Positions 36,001 to 47,803 are shown, counted from the stretch's first letter. The stretch: DNA of 64,000 nucleotides from Monoplex corrugatus (GCA_030674185.1 CM060306.1:40534483-40598482), one strand, 5' to 3'. Made by a program: numbers and translations. The notes: generated by a model from the sequence alone, not told the origin.

Positions 36001-37722
36001 CTAATGTCTAGATGGGCTGTCTGCTTGGTCCAAGCAGCGTCGCCTGTGACTGTACAGACCAATGCGAGAGAGGCAGTCTCTGTCGCAGCGGTCGCATGTG
36101 TATGCTGATGCTGGTCTGTTGGCTGCCATCCCTTTTCTGCGAACTCGCTTTTCTGCTGCAGCAGCTGACAGTTTGTCCTCACCAATCCGCAGCTGTTTCT
36201 TGAGAGTAGTTCTCCAGCTGTTGCGGTCGTCTGCGAGGTCCTCCCAGGACTCAGTGTTGATCTCAAGCGCCTTCATGTCACGCTTGCAAATGTCTTTGTA
36301 TCTCAGCTGTGGGCGGCCAATGTTTCTCTGCCCTGTGGCAAGCTCACCATAAAGGATGTGTTTTGGGATGCGACCATCTTCCATGCGGCGAACGTGGCCC
36401 AACCAGCGCAGCCGACGCTGTCTCAGCATGGTATGCATGGTTGGGAGGCCAGCGCAGGTTAGGACTTCGGTGTTGTTCACCTTGTCTTGCCAGGAAATGC
36501 CAAGTATGCGCCGTAGGCTTCTCAGGTGGAAGGTATTGAGCCTTTTCTCCTGATGAGCATGCGTGGTCCACGCCTCGCTGCCATACAGCAAGGTGCTGAG
36601 GACACAGGCGTTGTATACAGCCATCTTTGTCTTTGTGGTCAGCTTGGGATTTGTCCACACCCTTTGTGTGAGGCGGGCTAGTGTTGTGGCTGCCTTCCCG
36701 ATCCTCTTGTCGACCTCTGTGTCAAGGGAGAGGTTATCGATGATGGTGGACCCAAGATATGTGAATTGATGGATGGCTTCAAGCTCGTAGTCATCAATGG
36801 TGATGGCTGGTGGAGATGGCGTGTCTTGGCCCAGGACTTTTGTCTTCTTAAGACTGATGGTCAGACCAAAATCTTTGCAGGCCTGGGAGAAGCGGTCCAT
36901 CAGTGACTGCAAGTCCCGCTGAGTATGGGTCACAACTGCGGCATCGTCGGTAAATAGCATGTCTCTGATGAGGGCTTCACGGATCTTTGTCCTTGCTCTG
37001 AGGCGGGCGAGGTTGAAGAGCCTGCCATCTGATCTGGTCCGCAGGTGGATCCCTTCTTGCGCTGTGCTGAACGCATGCCTCAGGAGGAGAGCGAAGAAGA
37101 TTCCAAAGAGAGTTGGGGCCAGGACGCAGCCTTGTTTCACACCGCTGCGTACGTCGAAGGGCTTGGAGAGGTTTCCGTTGAACTGCACCATCCCTTTCAT
37201 GTTTGAGTGGAAGGACTCAATTAAGCTGTGCAGTTTGGGGGGGCAGCCGATTTTTCGGAGAGCCCTGAAAAGGCCATCTCTGCTGACTAGGTCAAAGGCC
37301 TTGGTGAGGTCAATGAATGCCACATACAGGGGCATCTGCTGCTCTCTGCACTTCTCCTGGATTTGGCGAAGGGAGAAGACCATGTCTACCATTGATCTCT
37401 CTGCTCGAAAACCACACTGTGATTCCGGGTAGACGCGTTCAGCCAGTTTCTGCAGGCGGATTAGGAGGACCCGAGCATAGACTTTGCCAACAATGCTGAG
37501 GAGCGAGATACCTCTGTAGTTGTTGCAGTCGCTCCTTTCGCCGTTGTTTTTGTACAGGGTGACGATCTTGACGTCCCTCATGTCCTGTGGTACAGCTCCC
37601 TCATTCCAACACTGACAGAGAACTGCGTGCAAAGGGTGCAGAAGAGAAGTCTTGCAGTGCTTGATGAGGTCTGGGGGAATTCCGTCGTTGCCAGGTGCCT
37701 TCCCTGATGCCAGGCTATCAAT
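36001..37722 (-). CDS. Non-LTR retrotransposon reverse transcriptase (3' part of split ORF)
   Basis: The reverse-transcriptase half of an APE-type LINE, read on the - strand. It shows NYRGISLLSIVGKVYARVL (fingers), AFIDLTKAFDLVSRD (first catalytic Asp), SGVKQGCVLAPTLFGIFF, MLFTDDAAVV (FTDD in place of the usual F/YADD) and LTISLKKTKVL. It continues with TYLGSTI, the thumb tail LLYGSEAWT and LRRILGISWQDKVNNTEVL, and RLRWLGHVRRMEDGRIPKH. The C-terminus has a zinc-knuckle-like C-x2-C-x12-H-x3-C (starting YTCDRCDRDC). No RNase H domain is seen. The first internal ATG is at 37632, but the homologous frame runs back to about 37715, where a one-base loss separates it from the endonuclease frame. A short 3' UTR (about 35957-36000) follows the stop. 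Confidence 0.92.
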   Translation of the reverse strand: MDSLASGKAPGNDGIPPDLIKHCKTSLLHPLHAVLCQCWNEGAVPQDMRDVKIVTLYKNNGERSDCNNYRGISLLSIVGKVYARVLLIRLQKLAERVYPESQCGFRAERSMVDMVFSLRQIQEKCREQQMPLYVAFIDLTKAFDLVSRDGLFRALRKIGCPPKLHSLIESFHSNMKGMVQFNGNLSKPFDVRSGVKQGCVLAPTLFGIFFALLLRHAFSTAQEGIHLRTRSDGRLFNLARLRARTKIREALIRDMLFTDDAAVVTHTQRDLQSLMDRFSQACKDFGLTISLKKTKVLGQDTPSPPAITIDDYELEAIHQFTYLGSTIIDNLSLDTEVDKRIGKAATTLARLTQRVWTNPKLTTKTKMAVYNACVLSTLLYGSEAWTTHAHQEKRLNTFHLRSLRRILGISWQDKVNNTEVLTCAGLPTMHTMLRQRRLRWLGHVRRMEDGRIPKHILYGELATGQRNIGRPQLRYKDICKRDMKALEINTESWEDLADDRNSWRTTLKKQLRIGEDKLSAAAAEKRVRRKGMAANRPASAYTCDRCDRDCLSRIGLYSHRRRCLDQADSPSRH

Positions 37723-39179
37723 GCCTTGCTGAGTTCGTCCACAGTTGGCTCTGCGTCAAGTTCTTCCATTATCGGCATGCACTTGATGGCATCGAGGGCT
37801 AAGGGGGACACCATGTTCTGTGTGGAGTAGAGGTCGGAGTAGTGTTCCGCCCATCTTTCCATCTGTTGGCTAGGATTGCCGATTACTTCCCCAGTGGAGG
37901 ATTTGAGGGGGGCGATCTTGCTCTGTGTTGGTCCCAGTGCCTTCTTGATGCCATCGTACATTCCTCGGATGTTGCCTCTTTCAGCAGCACTCTGTATCTC
38001 TTCGCTGAGCTCTGTCCAGTACTTGTTTGCGCAGCGCCTGGCGTTAAGCTGAACCTTACTTCTGGCAGCCCTGAGGATTTGCAGGTTCTTCTCACTGGGT
38101 GACCGCTTATACTTGGTGAGTGCGGCACGCTTGGCCTCAACAGTGGGAGTCATCTCTGATGATTTGGCCTCAAACCAGTCGTGGGACTTCACAGTTTTCT
38201 TCCCAAAGGTGGCCATAGCAATGCGGTGCATGGTGTCTCGTAGCGTTTCCCATCTCTCAGTGGCAGAGTCTCTGGGCTGCAATGCATCGTATTCTCTCTG
38301 AAAGGCCTCTGCGAACTGTTCTACAAGATCTGGCTGAGACATCTTGCTGACGTCAATGCGAAGGTTCCCTTGTTTCTTTGAGCAGTGGAACTTCTTTGGT
38401 TGTAGCCTGATCTTGCAACATACCAGAGAGTGGTCTGTGTCGCAGTCTGCGCTGTGATAAGAGCGAGTGTGGAGAACGTTTTTGATAGCGGCACGTCTTA
38501 CTAGGATCAAATCCAGTTGGTGCCAATGTTTTGAGCGGGGATGCCTCCAGGAGACTTTGTGCTGAGGCTTCGTCTTGAAGAAGGAGTTGGCGATGCACAG
38601 TTCATGGCAGGCGCAAAACTCAAGCAGTCGCTGTCCATTCTCATTCATTTTCCCCACTCCAAAGGAACCGAGGCAGAAGGGCCATGAGTCATTGTCTGCA
38701 CCCACTCTGGCGTTGAAGTCGCCCAGGAGAACAAGTTGTTCTGTCCTGGGGATGTTCCTTATGGTTGATGCAAGATTTTCGTAGAACTCATCCTTGGTGT
38801 CTGGAGAGGCGGACAGAGTTGGGGCATAAACGCTGATGAGAGTGACATAGCCTTCGGTGGTGTTGAGGCGGAGAGTCAAGAGTCGTTCTGAACCGCCGCT
38901 GCCTGGTTCAATCATGTTCAGCAGGCTGTTCCTTACTGCAAAGCCTACTCCGTGCTCTCTTGGGGCATCAGAACTCTTTCCTTGACAGAAGAAGGTGTAG
39001 TCCCTTTCCTTTAGTGTTCCTGAGTCAGCCAGCCGTGTTTCCTGCAGAGTGGCAATGTCCACATTGAGCCTCTTTAGTTCGCTGTTTATGACGGCGGTTT
39101 TTCTGGCGTCGCTGATGTCTTGCAGATCTTGGGAGAGCCCAGGCATCATTGTTCGGAAATTCCAACAGCCCAGTTTCAT
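37716..39179 (-). CDS. Non-LTR retrotransposon APE endonuclease (5' part of split ORF)
   Basis: Likely start at 39179 (MKLGCWNFRTMMPG), since upstream codons are only (ATGT)n-derived Tyr-Val-Cys repeats. Apurinic endonuclease-like motifs are LQETRL, YVTLISVYAP, LLGDFNARVG, SWRHPRSKHWHQLDLILV and HSADCDTDHSLV, in the order expected for LINE endonucleases (metal-binding Glu, catalytic Asp/Asn, terminal Asp-His). A basic linker leads to the RT. Similar proteins are often mislabelled craniofacial development protein 2. Near 37715-37722 the frame shifts by one base, so the homologous reading continues in the other frame; the shifted frame runs to a stop at 37578. Otherwise the 1.46 kb is free of stops, implying a young insertion. 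The clade is not certain (RTE-like). Confidence 0.92.
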
Positions 39180-39206
39180 TGCTGATTCTTTTCCTGATCC
39201 GTTTCT

Positions 39207-39290
39207 TACATACACACATACATACGTACATACATACATACATACATACATACATACATACATACATACATACATACATACATACATACA

Positions 39291-39321
<31 letters not shown>
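39207..39321. repeat. (ATAC)n microsatellite, 5' flank of the LINE
   Basis: About 115 bp of CATA repeats directly before the 5' end of the - strand retrotransposon. The same tetranucleotide flanks its 3' end. Confidence 0.95.
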
Positions 39322-39378
39322 CAAGAAATTTTGTTCTCTACAAAATTTGAAGAAAAAAAGTCGAATACATTGGCATAT

Positions 39379-39400
39379 GTACATGTGTATGTGTGTGTGT

Positions 39401-39489
<89 letters not shown>
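39379..39489 (+). repeat. (TG)n microsatellite
   Basis: About 105 bp of TG with early TATG steps. Confidence 0.95.
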
Positions 39490-39589
39490 CTTGTATTCTG
39501 TGCTTTAAGTTACATAGCGTATTTACACAGAGAAATCGTACGAGTACAGACATAAATGAGAACTTGGTTCTGTGCAAGAACGTTCAGTT

Positions 39590-40120
39590 TATACAAATTT
39601 CTCCAATACCCATAGCCTGATACCTTACTGCCCCAGACAGCTAGCGTCCTTGATATACAAACTGAGGCTTAACTCTTGGAAAACGAAATATACACAGAAT
39701 GTATGTATTTGTTCAAAAACATTATCAGTCCAACATCTGCTCTTTGAATGTCCTATCTTACTTACGACATATAGAAATAACAATCTTGATTTTTCATGTA
39801 CTGACGCTAGAGATATTCTTTACAACAAAAATAATGATATTATCTCGTTAGTCCAGCTGATTCTCAGATCCCCAGTTGGCAGATTGTTATGAAGAGTTAA
39901 TTAATTGTTGTATGTTATTATTTGACACTGTTAATTCATTGTTCTGAATTATTAATTGCACTTGTTCCCCTTCTCCCCTTCTTACATTCAAACTTCTATT
40001 ACCCTTCCCCATACTCATCCTCCACCCCACCTTTTTTTCCCTTTGTATGTATGTGTGTGTGCGTGCGTGTGTGTCTAAAATCACTATTGTGAACACACAT
40101 TAAATAAAAGATTCATTCAT
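39590..40120 (+). pseudogene. C-terminal fragment and 3' UTR of another LINE
   Basis: Residues in one frame read LASLIYKLRLNSWKTKY, then LSVQHLLFECPILLTTY, and end SPVGRLL at 39892. This is the typical end of non-LTR ORF2 proteins downstream of an RNase H domain (zinc-knuckle-like Cys region plus ...LLFECP...). A 3' UTR of about 225 bp follows and ends AATAAAAGATTCATTCATTCA, with an ATTC tail. It is 5'-truncated: no RT is present. Confidence 0.7.
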
Positions 40121-40479
40121 TCACATAAATGAGAGCAAAAGGCAATCAATCAAGCATGTCTCCACCAGCACATCGAACATTGGCGTTACTGAAGTGTTTT
40201 ATATTCTTCTAGTTTTGTTTTAGTAGTAGGCCTGTAAGCTTCTAAATTTATACAGAAAATACTACTATTAGATTAATAAATGACGCAGATGTGTGTTTTA
40301 CGTCATAACCCTTGACGACACATATTCGCCGTAAGATATGATGAACTTTGAGCTACATTTTGCTGGAGAATTCAAAAGCCAGTGTACATCTGTGCATATG
40401 TATAGCCTACGCATATGCAAGACAAGTTACGCAATTCAGAGTCTATATCTCACACTGTACGAAGCAGCAGGGAAGATTC

Positions 40480-40665
40480 AGTCATTTTCTCCTAATTTTT
40501 GTGTTTGTTCGTTTGTGATCTTACGTCTACGCTTGACAAAGGTCAGTTGGCCGAAAATTTGTGCCTGTCTTGTCTTGTATTAAATACGTGTTCTAATTCT
40601 TTTCTCGTGTTTTTTCTGGTTCCTGTTTGCTTGAACGTGGGCAGTCACACTTGTTTTGGATTCAG
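40480..40665 (+). repeat. Dispersed repeat F, most complete single copy
   Basis: Contains GTGATCTTACGTCTACGCTTG, GACAAAGGTCAGTTGGCC, AAATACGTGTTCTAATTC, TTTTTTCTGGTTCCTGTTTG and GCAGTCACACTTGTTTTGGA in order. No conserved coding signal. Confidence 0.7.
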
Positions 40666-41834
40666 GTTCTTATACAAAAATTCAACATGACATAAGAATA
40701 AACACCTGCAAATAGTCAGGTTGCGAATGTGAGAGAGTTATGAGAGGTTTCATGAACACAGTTCTGTGGCTGCATGACCAAACAAATTAATGTTTAACAT
40801 ACAAACAAATGTCAGAAAGATAATACTCCCTTCTCCTTCCCGCTTTGGAATGTTTAGAGTTTTCTCTGTCAGGTAGACGGTTTTACTGTTGAATTTCACT
40901 ACATGATAAATCAGTCTGATATTGCTTCATTTTGAGACTTTGAACAATTGCATTGCTTTGGGTTTCTTTAAACAAAAATAACCATGTAGTAACAGGGGAA
41001 ACAGTTAATTTTTTCTCTCCAATTTAGTTTTACTAATTTCATAGCTATGAAGAAAATGCTGATACTAAAGAAAATGCTGATACTAACTCCAATTAAGCCG
41101 GTAGAAGAGTGTTGGAAGTTACTGATACTTTTCCAGCGAATTGTGAAACATGAAGATTTTATAAAATGGTTTGACTGTCTTCAATGCTTCTAGCCTTCCT
41201 TCCTTATATTGGCCTGCTTCCCTACCCTCAGCTCCTTTTTCCCTCACTCACCCACACTCCAGTTTTTCATTCAACCTCTTCTTTAAAAAGAATCGAATAT
41301 GGCGCCTTTTTTCACAGATTCAAAGGGTAAGAACAGAATAAAACTTCACATCAAGTGTATTGACTGAACCTTTCGCAAAGGACATGAAAGAAAGCCTATT
41401 CTGGAGTTTAAGTTTTGAGTTTATTCAAGATGGATTCATCGCATTGGGACAATTCCATATGCGACCCACCCATTCTGTCAACTGTTGTCTGGCAGATTTC
41501 TTGAGCCTGCGCAAGACTTTTTGTGCCGGCAAAGTCTTGAAATGAAGAGAAAGAGAAAAGACCTATCAAACACTAAACTGACAGCATTAGAATGATTGGG
41601 ACATAAAGATGGGCAACAAACCTGCCTTTATTTATATTTTGATTTATTATTATTATATCATTATTGTTATTATTGTTGTTGTTATTGTTGTTGTTGTTAT
41701 TTATTCATCTGATATTGAACTCAAGGTATTACATCCTGAGTCCACAACTCTAGCCCGGCAGCCTAAAAAAAACATTGAGCTAGGCTAACGTATCCAGATC
41801 GGTGACTGATGGCAACCTGTGTGGAACGTGAAGG

Positions 41835-42040
41835 TTGAATAAAAAAGCGTGTGCGTATATGTTTATTTGTTTGTTTCTTTGTTTGCTTGTTTCTTAAAAG
41901 AGCTTGTGCGTATATGTTTATTTGTTTGCTTGTTTCTTAAAAGAGCGTGTGCATATGTGTTTATTTATTTGTTTGTTTGCTTGTTTCTTAAATGAGAGTG
42001 AGCGTATACTTATATTTGTTTCTTTGTTCGCTTGTTTCTT
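41835..42040 (+). repeat. About 55-bp minisatellite, four copies
   Basis: Copies share GAGCGTGTGCGTATATG, TTTATTTGTTTG and CTTGTTTCTTAAA. Confidence 0.85.
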
Positions 42041-42139
42041 CCTTTCTTTGTTTTACTGCCGTGTCTTCTCTGCCCTTTTACTTGCATGACCCTGATGTGT
42101 TTGTTTATTTATAGATTTCCTTTTCTGTTTGAGAGAATG

Positions 42140-42400
42140 GTGTCAGATGAGAGGCATCGTGGCCACTTGGGCACAAAGAAATGACAGTCAGATGTTATAC
42201 ATTGTTTGTGTCGTCCTTTTATCACGTTCTCGCCTTTCACGATCAAGAAAACTGATTATTCTGGTTAACACTTGATCTCTGCGGTCAGCATGAAATTTGA
42301 GAAGCATTGTGGCTGTTTGGACAAGGAGAAAATGCGGCTATATTCGTGTTTCCTATCGTTTTCATGACTTTCAGGTTCAAGAAAATTATTTCTGATTTAT
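42140..42400 (+). repeat. Diverged tandem duplication
   Basis: Two copies of about 150 bp share GAGAGGCATCGTGGCC / GAGAAGCATTGTGGCT, then CGTCCTTTTATCACG / CGTTTCCTATCG, then CAAGAAAA.TGATT. Non-coding. Confidence 0.55.
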
Positions 42401-43317
42401 CCGCCCGCCTGTTCCGGGAGGTGTTGCGTAAAGATGAAGCTGAGTGTCTGCAGCTAGACGGGAAACCTGGCATATGATTGTGTTGTTGATGTGGTGCATG
42501 TCTGCCATCTCCTCTATCCAGCACCACCATGGTCTTCCTTTGGCTCATAAACCAGAGCATCTGAGATGCAGAGAACCAGGTTAATACCCTACCTTCACTG
42601 TCAGGGCTGGATCTGTAGGAGAATTGCAAGTTACGAAAGACAGGAACTGTGAAAGAAGGGTTTGGTCGAAGGAGAAAAACCGTACAGTGCATGTTTGTGT
42701 TTGGAGAGACCGTGAAATCACTGGGAACCATTTGGAGGGATGTTGCTATTGTGGTGATGGAAGCTAGTGTTGAGATTGTGGCGGTGCGATTCAGAGATTG
42801 CCATGATCACCATATACATGACACCTGTAACGTTAGTGCATATGGAATTCATTCCGAGCGCGGAGACGTCATCTTGAGAAACTGGAACTGAAACAGGAGA
42901 TTGCCAGGATGGTTTGTAGCAAGATGATTGTGATCGCAGAGGAGGCCGATTCTGATTGCGTGTGGTGGTTTTCGTCATTCTTACATGTGTGCCTGGTGGA
43001 GGGGAAAGGTACAAGGATTTGAACTTTGGGTGGTCGTTATCGTGATGGGGACCTGATGTGACCTAGTGTGATTGATCCCGTGGGTTTTAGGAATTCTACT
43101 ACATTACTGAAAAGGAAATATGTATTCTCTTGGTTGCTCTCATTTATGTGCCTGTAATTTCATCTTGTTTAAAGAATTCAATACTGAAAGAGCTGTAGAG
43201 TGCATTGGGTCGCACCTTACCATGCTGACAGTCAGGTTTTAAGTAACTGAAGTTTTAAGTTTTGGGTCCACTGCTGAAAATGGGTATGTAAATGCATGGG
43301 TGCTTCCACTTAAAAGT

Positions 43318-43460
43318 TAATTTTGCAATGAACAGTAATCTGTTACACTGGTATTTTGCAATGAACAGTAATCTGTTACACTGGTATTGCTTAGACCCAA
43401 TACGTTAGAGTTAATGTAACAATGGACATGATTACTTATTACACTGGTATAGCATAGATC
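43318..43460 (+). repeat. Short tandem duplication
   Basis: GCAATGAACAGTAATCTGTT then ACACTGGTAT occurs twice (43325, 43365), with a diverged third copy (43410-43450). Confidence 0.85.
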
Positions 43461-43965
43461 CAATAATCATAATATGTAGTGACTTCGCCATCGTGTACGG
43501 TTTATGCACTTTGTGTGTGGGGGTGTGGAGGTAAAAGGGTGCGTGAGTTGGTGCGCGTGGGTGCAAAAAAAAAAACAAAAACAAAAAACAAAACAAAAAA
43601 ACGTGCTGTGCGATGTTCCTGAAAGCTGACAGCAGCCAGAATTATTTTGGAAATGGCACTTGCTATACAAAACCATGTTTCGTCTGCCAATCTGACCTTT
43701 GACCTTACACTGAAAAAGGTAACCTGTGTTTCACAAGGCATTCACCACGAATCATCAGTACCACCATTTTCTTCTGATCCCACATTCTGGATGTACTCGA
43801 AACATCTCTTTGCCATCTGGTTCATCCATTCTTTGTCCACTGTGTGGGGTGTGTGTCTGTGTCTGTGTGTGCACTTTCCTGTCTATCTATATCTATGTAC
43901 GTATAAATACGAACACTACGAACCTCCCACCCACCTCCTTCCGTCTCTGTCTGTCTGTCTGTCAG

Positions 43966-43974
43966 TCTCTCTCT

Positions 43975-44034
<60 letters not shown>

Positions 44035-44062
44035 TTCTTTCTTTCTTTCTTTCTTTCTCTCA
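43966..44062 (+). repeat. (CT)n then (CTTT)n microsatellite
   Basis: CT on the + strand, then six TTTC steps. Confidence 0.95.
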
Positions 44063-44687
44063 CTCGCTTTCGCGTGCGCTTCTTCTCCATATCTTTTTCA
44101 TGTCACCTTAAGACCTTGACTTGAAAAGAATGAAAAAAACACACAACAAAGCATTTCGCCTGAACCATTGGGTTTCATCCTCTCCTCCTCCTTCCCCAAG
44201 TATTGCAAAACTCAGTGAATTGTCTAAAGTCTGCATGTATCGGCAGCTTTTAAACAGAAATGTTCTGAGTGGCAAACACATGTACTCTACGTCAGATCTA
44301 CTGACCTCATAGCTCCAGACTTGCCTGGCAAAGGTCGGAAATCTGAGATTCCAGCCTTAAACAATGATACCCTCGTTTTTCAGCAATTTCTGGAATCTGG
44401 TTTTATTTCAATCAAACTGCTGACAGCTCATTTCCAGTTGTGCAGTGAAAAGGCATTCATCGACATTAACAATCTCTCGCATCCTTTGCTGGGAGAACAA
44501 CAGGGGCAGTGCTGGAAAACACACAAAGGAAACAAACAGTATAAACACGAGCTGAAGTGAAGAGGAAATGAGACTAAAACTTTGCCAGGTAAACAAATAA
44601 ATGGCTTTGAATTGTTTGTGGATGGCATAATGAAAGAAAACCGAGCTGACTTGAATGAATCTGTGCACATTCGTAGATATTTTTGAA

Positions 44688-44692
<5 letters not shown>

Positions 44693-44757
<65 letters not shown>

Positions 44758-44773
44758 CAGAGGGAGAGCAATG

Positions 44774-44841
<68 letters not shown>
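44693..44841. repeat. (AT)n-(GA)n-(CT)n composite
   Basis: AT (44693-44717), GA (44718-44751), a G run and short spacer, then CT (44775-44840). The GA and CT blocks can pair as a hairpin. Confidence 0.93.
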
Positions 44842-44844
<3 letters not shown>

Positions 44845-45564
44845 ATCAATCTGTCTTTCTCTCTGTCTCATAGAGAACCTTCCTAATCCTATAAAGCGGT
44901 CATTCATTTTGCTGTTTATAGCCCAGCTGACTGCAGATCCAATCTCAGGGTTTGCCCCATAAAGTAGTGTGGCCACATGCAGCTAATGAAGTCAGTTTGT
45001 TGACACACTTGCACTAACAAGGGAGTGCAGTGATCACTTCTGGTTCTGTGATCTTTAGGACATCATTGGCAGCCTCGTATTGGATCTCGCCAATCCCACC
45101 CTTCCTCGTTACCGGCCTCTGTATGCAAATGGCGCGTGATGACCACACGCAGACAGACGGCCATGATTAGAGAGTCTGGTGTAAAGTTTATGGTAATGGG
45201 ACACTGGACGACTCGAGCGCTGAGAGTCTCTATTCGTACACCTGATGAGATTCAATTGTGTTAGTCACACAATTATAGTCAACGTCTGTACTGAAAATGG
45301 GAAGGAAGGAGTAAAGGTGCATAGCTTGACTGAAGGCAAACATGATATGATTTCTAAAATATTTGCATCATATTTGTCATTCTGATGTTGTTTCTTAATT
45401 GTGTTTGTTTGTTTCATATATTGGTATTATATATTACAGACAATAGGTTACATTTCAAATATAAGTACAAAAGCCATGTATCTGATATCAAACATGTATA
45501 TATTTATCTACAAACACATGTACATGTATGTGTATACATGAGTTTATATACATGAATGTATATA

Positions 45565-45675
45565 AGATTTATATGTAGAGGATAGATAGATGGAAAGATA
45601 GACGGACGGATGGATAGATGTATGGATGGATAGATACACAGACAGATAATACACTGACAGATAGATAGATAGATC
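45565..45675 (+). repeat. (GATA)-rich tract at LINE fragment 3' side
   Basis: ATAGATAGATGGA/CAGATAG steps running to the GATCATCATCATC end of the LINE fragment. Confidence 0.85.
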
Positions 45676-46060
45676 ATCATCATCACGTACCTTGTCGCGT
45701 GGTTCCATACGAAACTATCTTTTGTCGCTGCAAGTATATCTCCCACCCTTTCTGTCCTCATCCACTCCGCAATAACGTCCAATATTTTCTCCTGGGTCTA
45801 CCTGGTGTTCTTTTCTCCTTTGGCTTTCCTGTTGTGACTTGGTGCTCAGATTCCTCTTGCCTCATAAAATGCCCTATGAATGTTGAATTGTCTTTTCCTA
45901 ATCTTCTTCATTAATGTTCTTTTTGTGTTTGCTCCGTTCAAGACTATCTCATTTCTTTTCTTTGCTGTCCATGGAACATGATTTTCTAAGAAATCACATT
46001 TCAGCAGCCTCAATCTTGTTTGACTGTGCGTGTTGACTGTCCACGCTCCACGCCAGTACA
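45675..46060 (-). pseudogene. LINE reverse transcriptase C-terminal fragment, copy 3
   Basis: The - strand reads ENHVPWTAKKRNEIVL, TLMKKIRKRQFN and, in another frame, DVIAEWMRTERVGDILAATK, equivalent to copies 1 and 2. It is frame-broken and flanked on both sides by GATA-type repeats. Confidence 0.8.
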
Positions 46061-46190
46061 AGACAGACAGATAGATAGATAGATAGATAGATAGACAGAT
46101 AGATAGATAGATAGATTGATTGATCGATCGACTCAGTGCATAGCGCTGACTTGTTTGCCTGCCTGCCTGCCTGCCTGCCTGCCTGCTCAT
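46061..46190 (+). repeat. (GATA)n and (CCTG)n tracts
   Basis: GATA run at 46065-46118, then six CCTG steps at 46155-46183. Confidence 0.92.
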
Positions 46191-46439
46191 TTGCTTGTCT
46201 GCTCGCTTGCCTTTTTAACTGCATTCAGTTTAGCTTACTTTCCAATATCCTTATACAATTATTTGTAAAGTAGCAAGGACTAACTAGTATAAGAGAAATC
46301 TGAAAGGACCTATGGCTATGATCTTTGAGTAATGCAGTGTTTTCGTATTTCAAGTTCATGATTCCTTGCGTGTAGGACGCATCGAAATTCCTCCTCTCCC
46401 GTCCATTACTGGACGTTTTGCAACACTGCTCCACATCAG

Positions 46440-46545
46440 ATTGTTTTCAAAATGTCATCTTTGCCTGCGCCGTGTGTCAGTTACGAGATATCCTTGGTCA
46501 ACCTCAGCTGTTTTTGCCGTCTGGTTTCCAGTAGAGTGTAGTCTG
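46440..46545 (+). repeat. Dispersed repeat G, forward copy
   Basis: Reads AAATGTCATCTTTGCCTGCG, GATATCCTTGGTCAACCTC, GTTTTTGCCGTCTGG and CCAGTAGAGTGTAGTC. Its reverse complement is at about 49895-50003. The last part is also the first monomer of the adjoining minisatellite. Confidence 0.82.
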
Positions 46546-47236
46546 TATGATGAAATCCGTATCCTGTCTCAAGACACATTGAGCGTAGTCTTTATGATGA
46601 AATCCGTATCCTGTCTCAAGACACATTGAGTGTAGTCTTTATGATGAAATCCGTATCCTGCCTCAAGACACATTGAGTGTAGTCTTTATGATGAAATCCG
46701 TATCCTGCCTCAAGACACATTGAGTGTAGTCTTTATGATGAAATCCGTATCCTGCCTCAAGACACATTGAGTGCGGTCTGTATGATGAAATCTGTATCCT
46801 GCCTCAAGACACATTGAGTGTAGTCTTTATGACGAAATCTGTATCCTGCCTCAAGACACATTGAGTGTAGTCTTTATGACGAAATCTGTATCCTGCCTCA
46901 AGACACATTGAGTGTAGTCTGTATGATGAAGTCTGTATCCTGCCTCAAGACACATTGAGTGCGGTCTGTATGATGAAGTCTGTATCCTGCCTCAAGACAC
47001 ATTGAGTGTAGTCTTTATGATGAAATCCGTATCCTTCCTCAAGACACATTGAGCGTAGTCTTATGATAAAATCCGTATCCTGCCTCAAGACACATTGAGT
47101 GTAGTCTTTATGATGAAATCCGTATCCTGCCTCAAGACACATTGAGTGTTGTCTTTATGATGAAATCCGTATCTGCCTCAAGACACATTGAGTGTTGTCT
47201 TTATGATGAAATCCGTATCCTGCCTCAGGGCACATC
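46538..47236 (+). repeat. 47-bp minisatellite, about 15 copies
   Basis: The period contains GAGTGTAGTCTTTATGATGA, AATCCGTATCCTGCC and TCAAGACACATT. Sequence identity between copies is high, with a few one-base losses (near 47062, 47172). It ends about 520 bp upstream of ATRP exon 3. Confidence 0.95.
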
Positions 47237-47753
47237 GAGCTTATTACCATTTTCTGTGTGTAGTGACAGCACCTGTGTGCTCCTGTTATGTCGACTTCGA
47301 GATTCTCTGTAACCAGAAGATACAGAGGATCTCCCGCAGGCTAGAAGTGTGCAAAATGCATGTTGCACATCCAGTAAAATTGGGAGCTATGTCTTTCTGC
47401 ACATTGTCTCTTTATCTTCTTGACAATCTGTTTGGCTACGATTCGTCTTTGTTCGACACGTTGGAATCTACATGTAGATGGAGACCTTTTAAGCCCTGGA
47501 CTAAGTACATACCTGTTTAAATCTGTGGTTATTAAAACAATACTGTCTGGCCATACATATTGAGCTTTTCATTTGGTGCCCTTTAAACAGATGCACATTC
47601 ACTGGCACTGAAAATGTAATTGATGTATGTTATTCCTGCTTTTTCTTCATCAAAACTGTAATCCATGATTGAAAATCAGCCATTTATCGAATTTCCAGAC
47701 ATCACCACCTGTATAAACTTACTTTGAACCCAGAATTTCCTTCTTTGTTTCAG

Positions 47754-47803
47754 GGGATGGAATCGTGTCATCACAAGAGTTATTCGGCTTGGATGCGCAG
47801 TAG
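47754..47803 (+). CDS. ATRP precursor, coding exon 3 with stop
   Basis: Acceptor TTTGTTTCAG ends at 47753. With the single G left by exon 2, the exon reads Gly (GGG), then DGIVSSQELFGLDAQ and TAG at 47801-47803. Combined with FIDVDG of exon 2 this gives D-V-D-G-D-G-I-V-S-S-Q-E, a full EF-hand loop: acidic or oxygen ligands at positions 1, 3, 5, 9 and 12, Gly at 6, hydrophobic at 8. The phase match, canonical splice sites and terminal stop strongly support this as the last coding exon. The whole precursor would be about 110 residues. The role of the loop is unknown; calcium binding is inferred only from the motif. Confidence 0.87.

Noticed and set aside
35622..36108. Open frames of up to about 210 codons rich in Tyr-Val-Cys-Met or His-Thr-Tyr-Ile
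   Set aside because: They translate the (ATAC)n microsatellite and the antisense of the LINE; no gene-like composition.
42285..43014. Two neighbouring - strand open frames (148 and 98 codons)
   Set aside because: No known domain, no junction linking them, and part overlaps a diverged tandem duplication.
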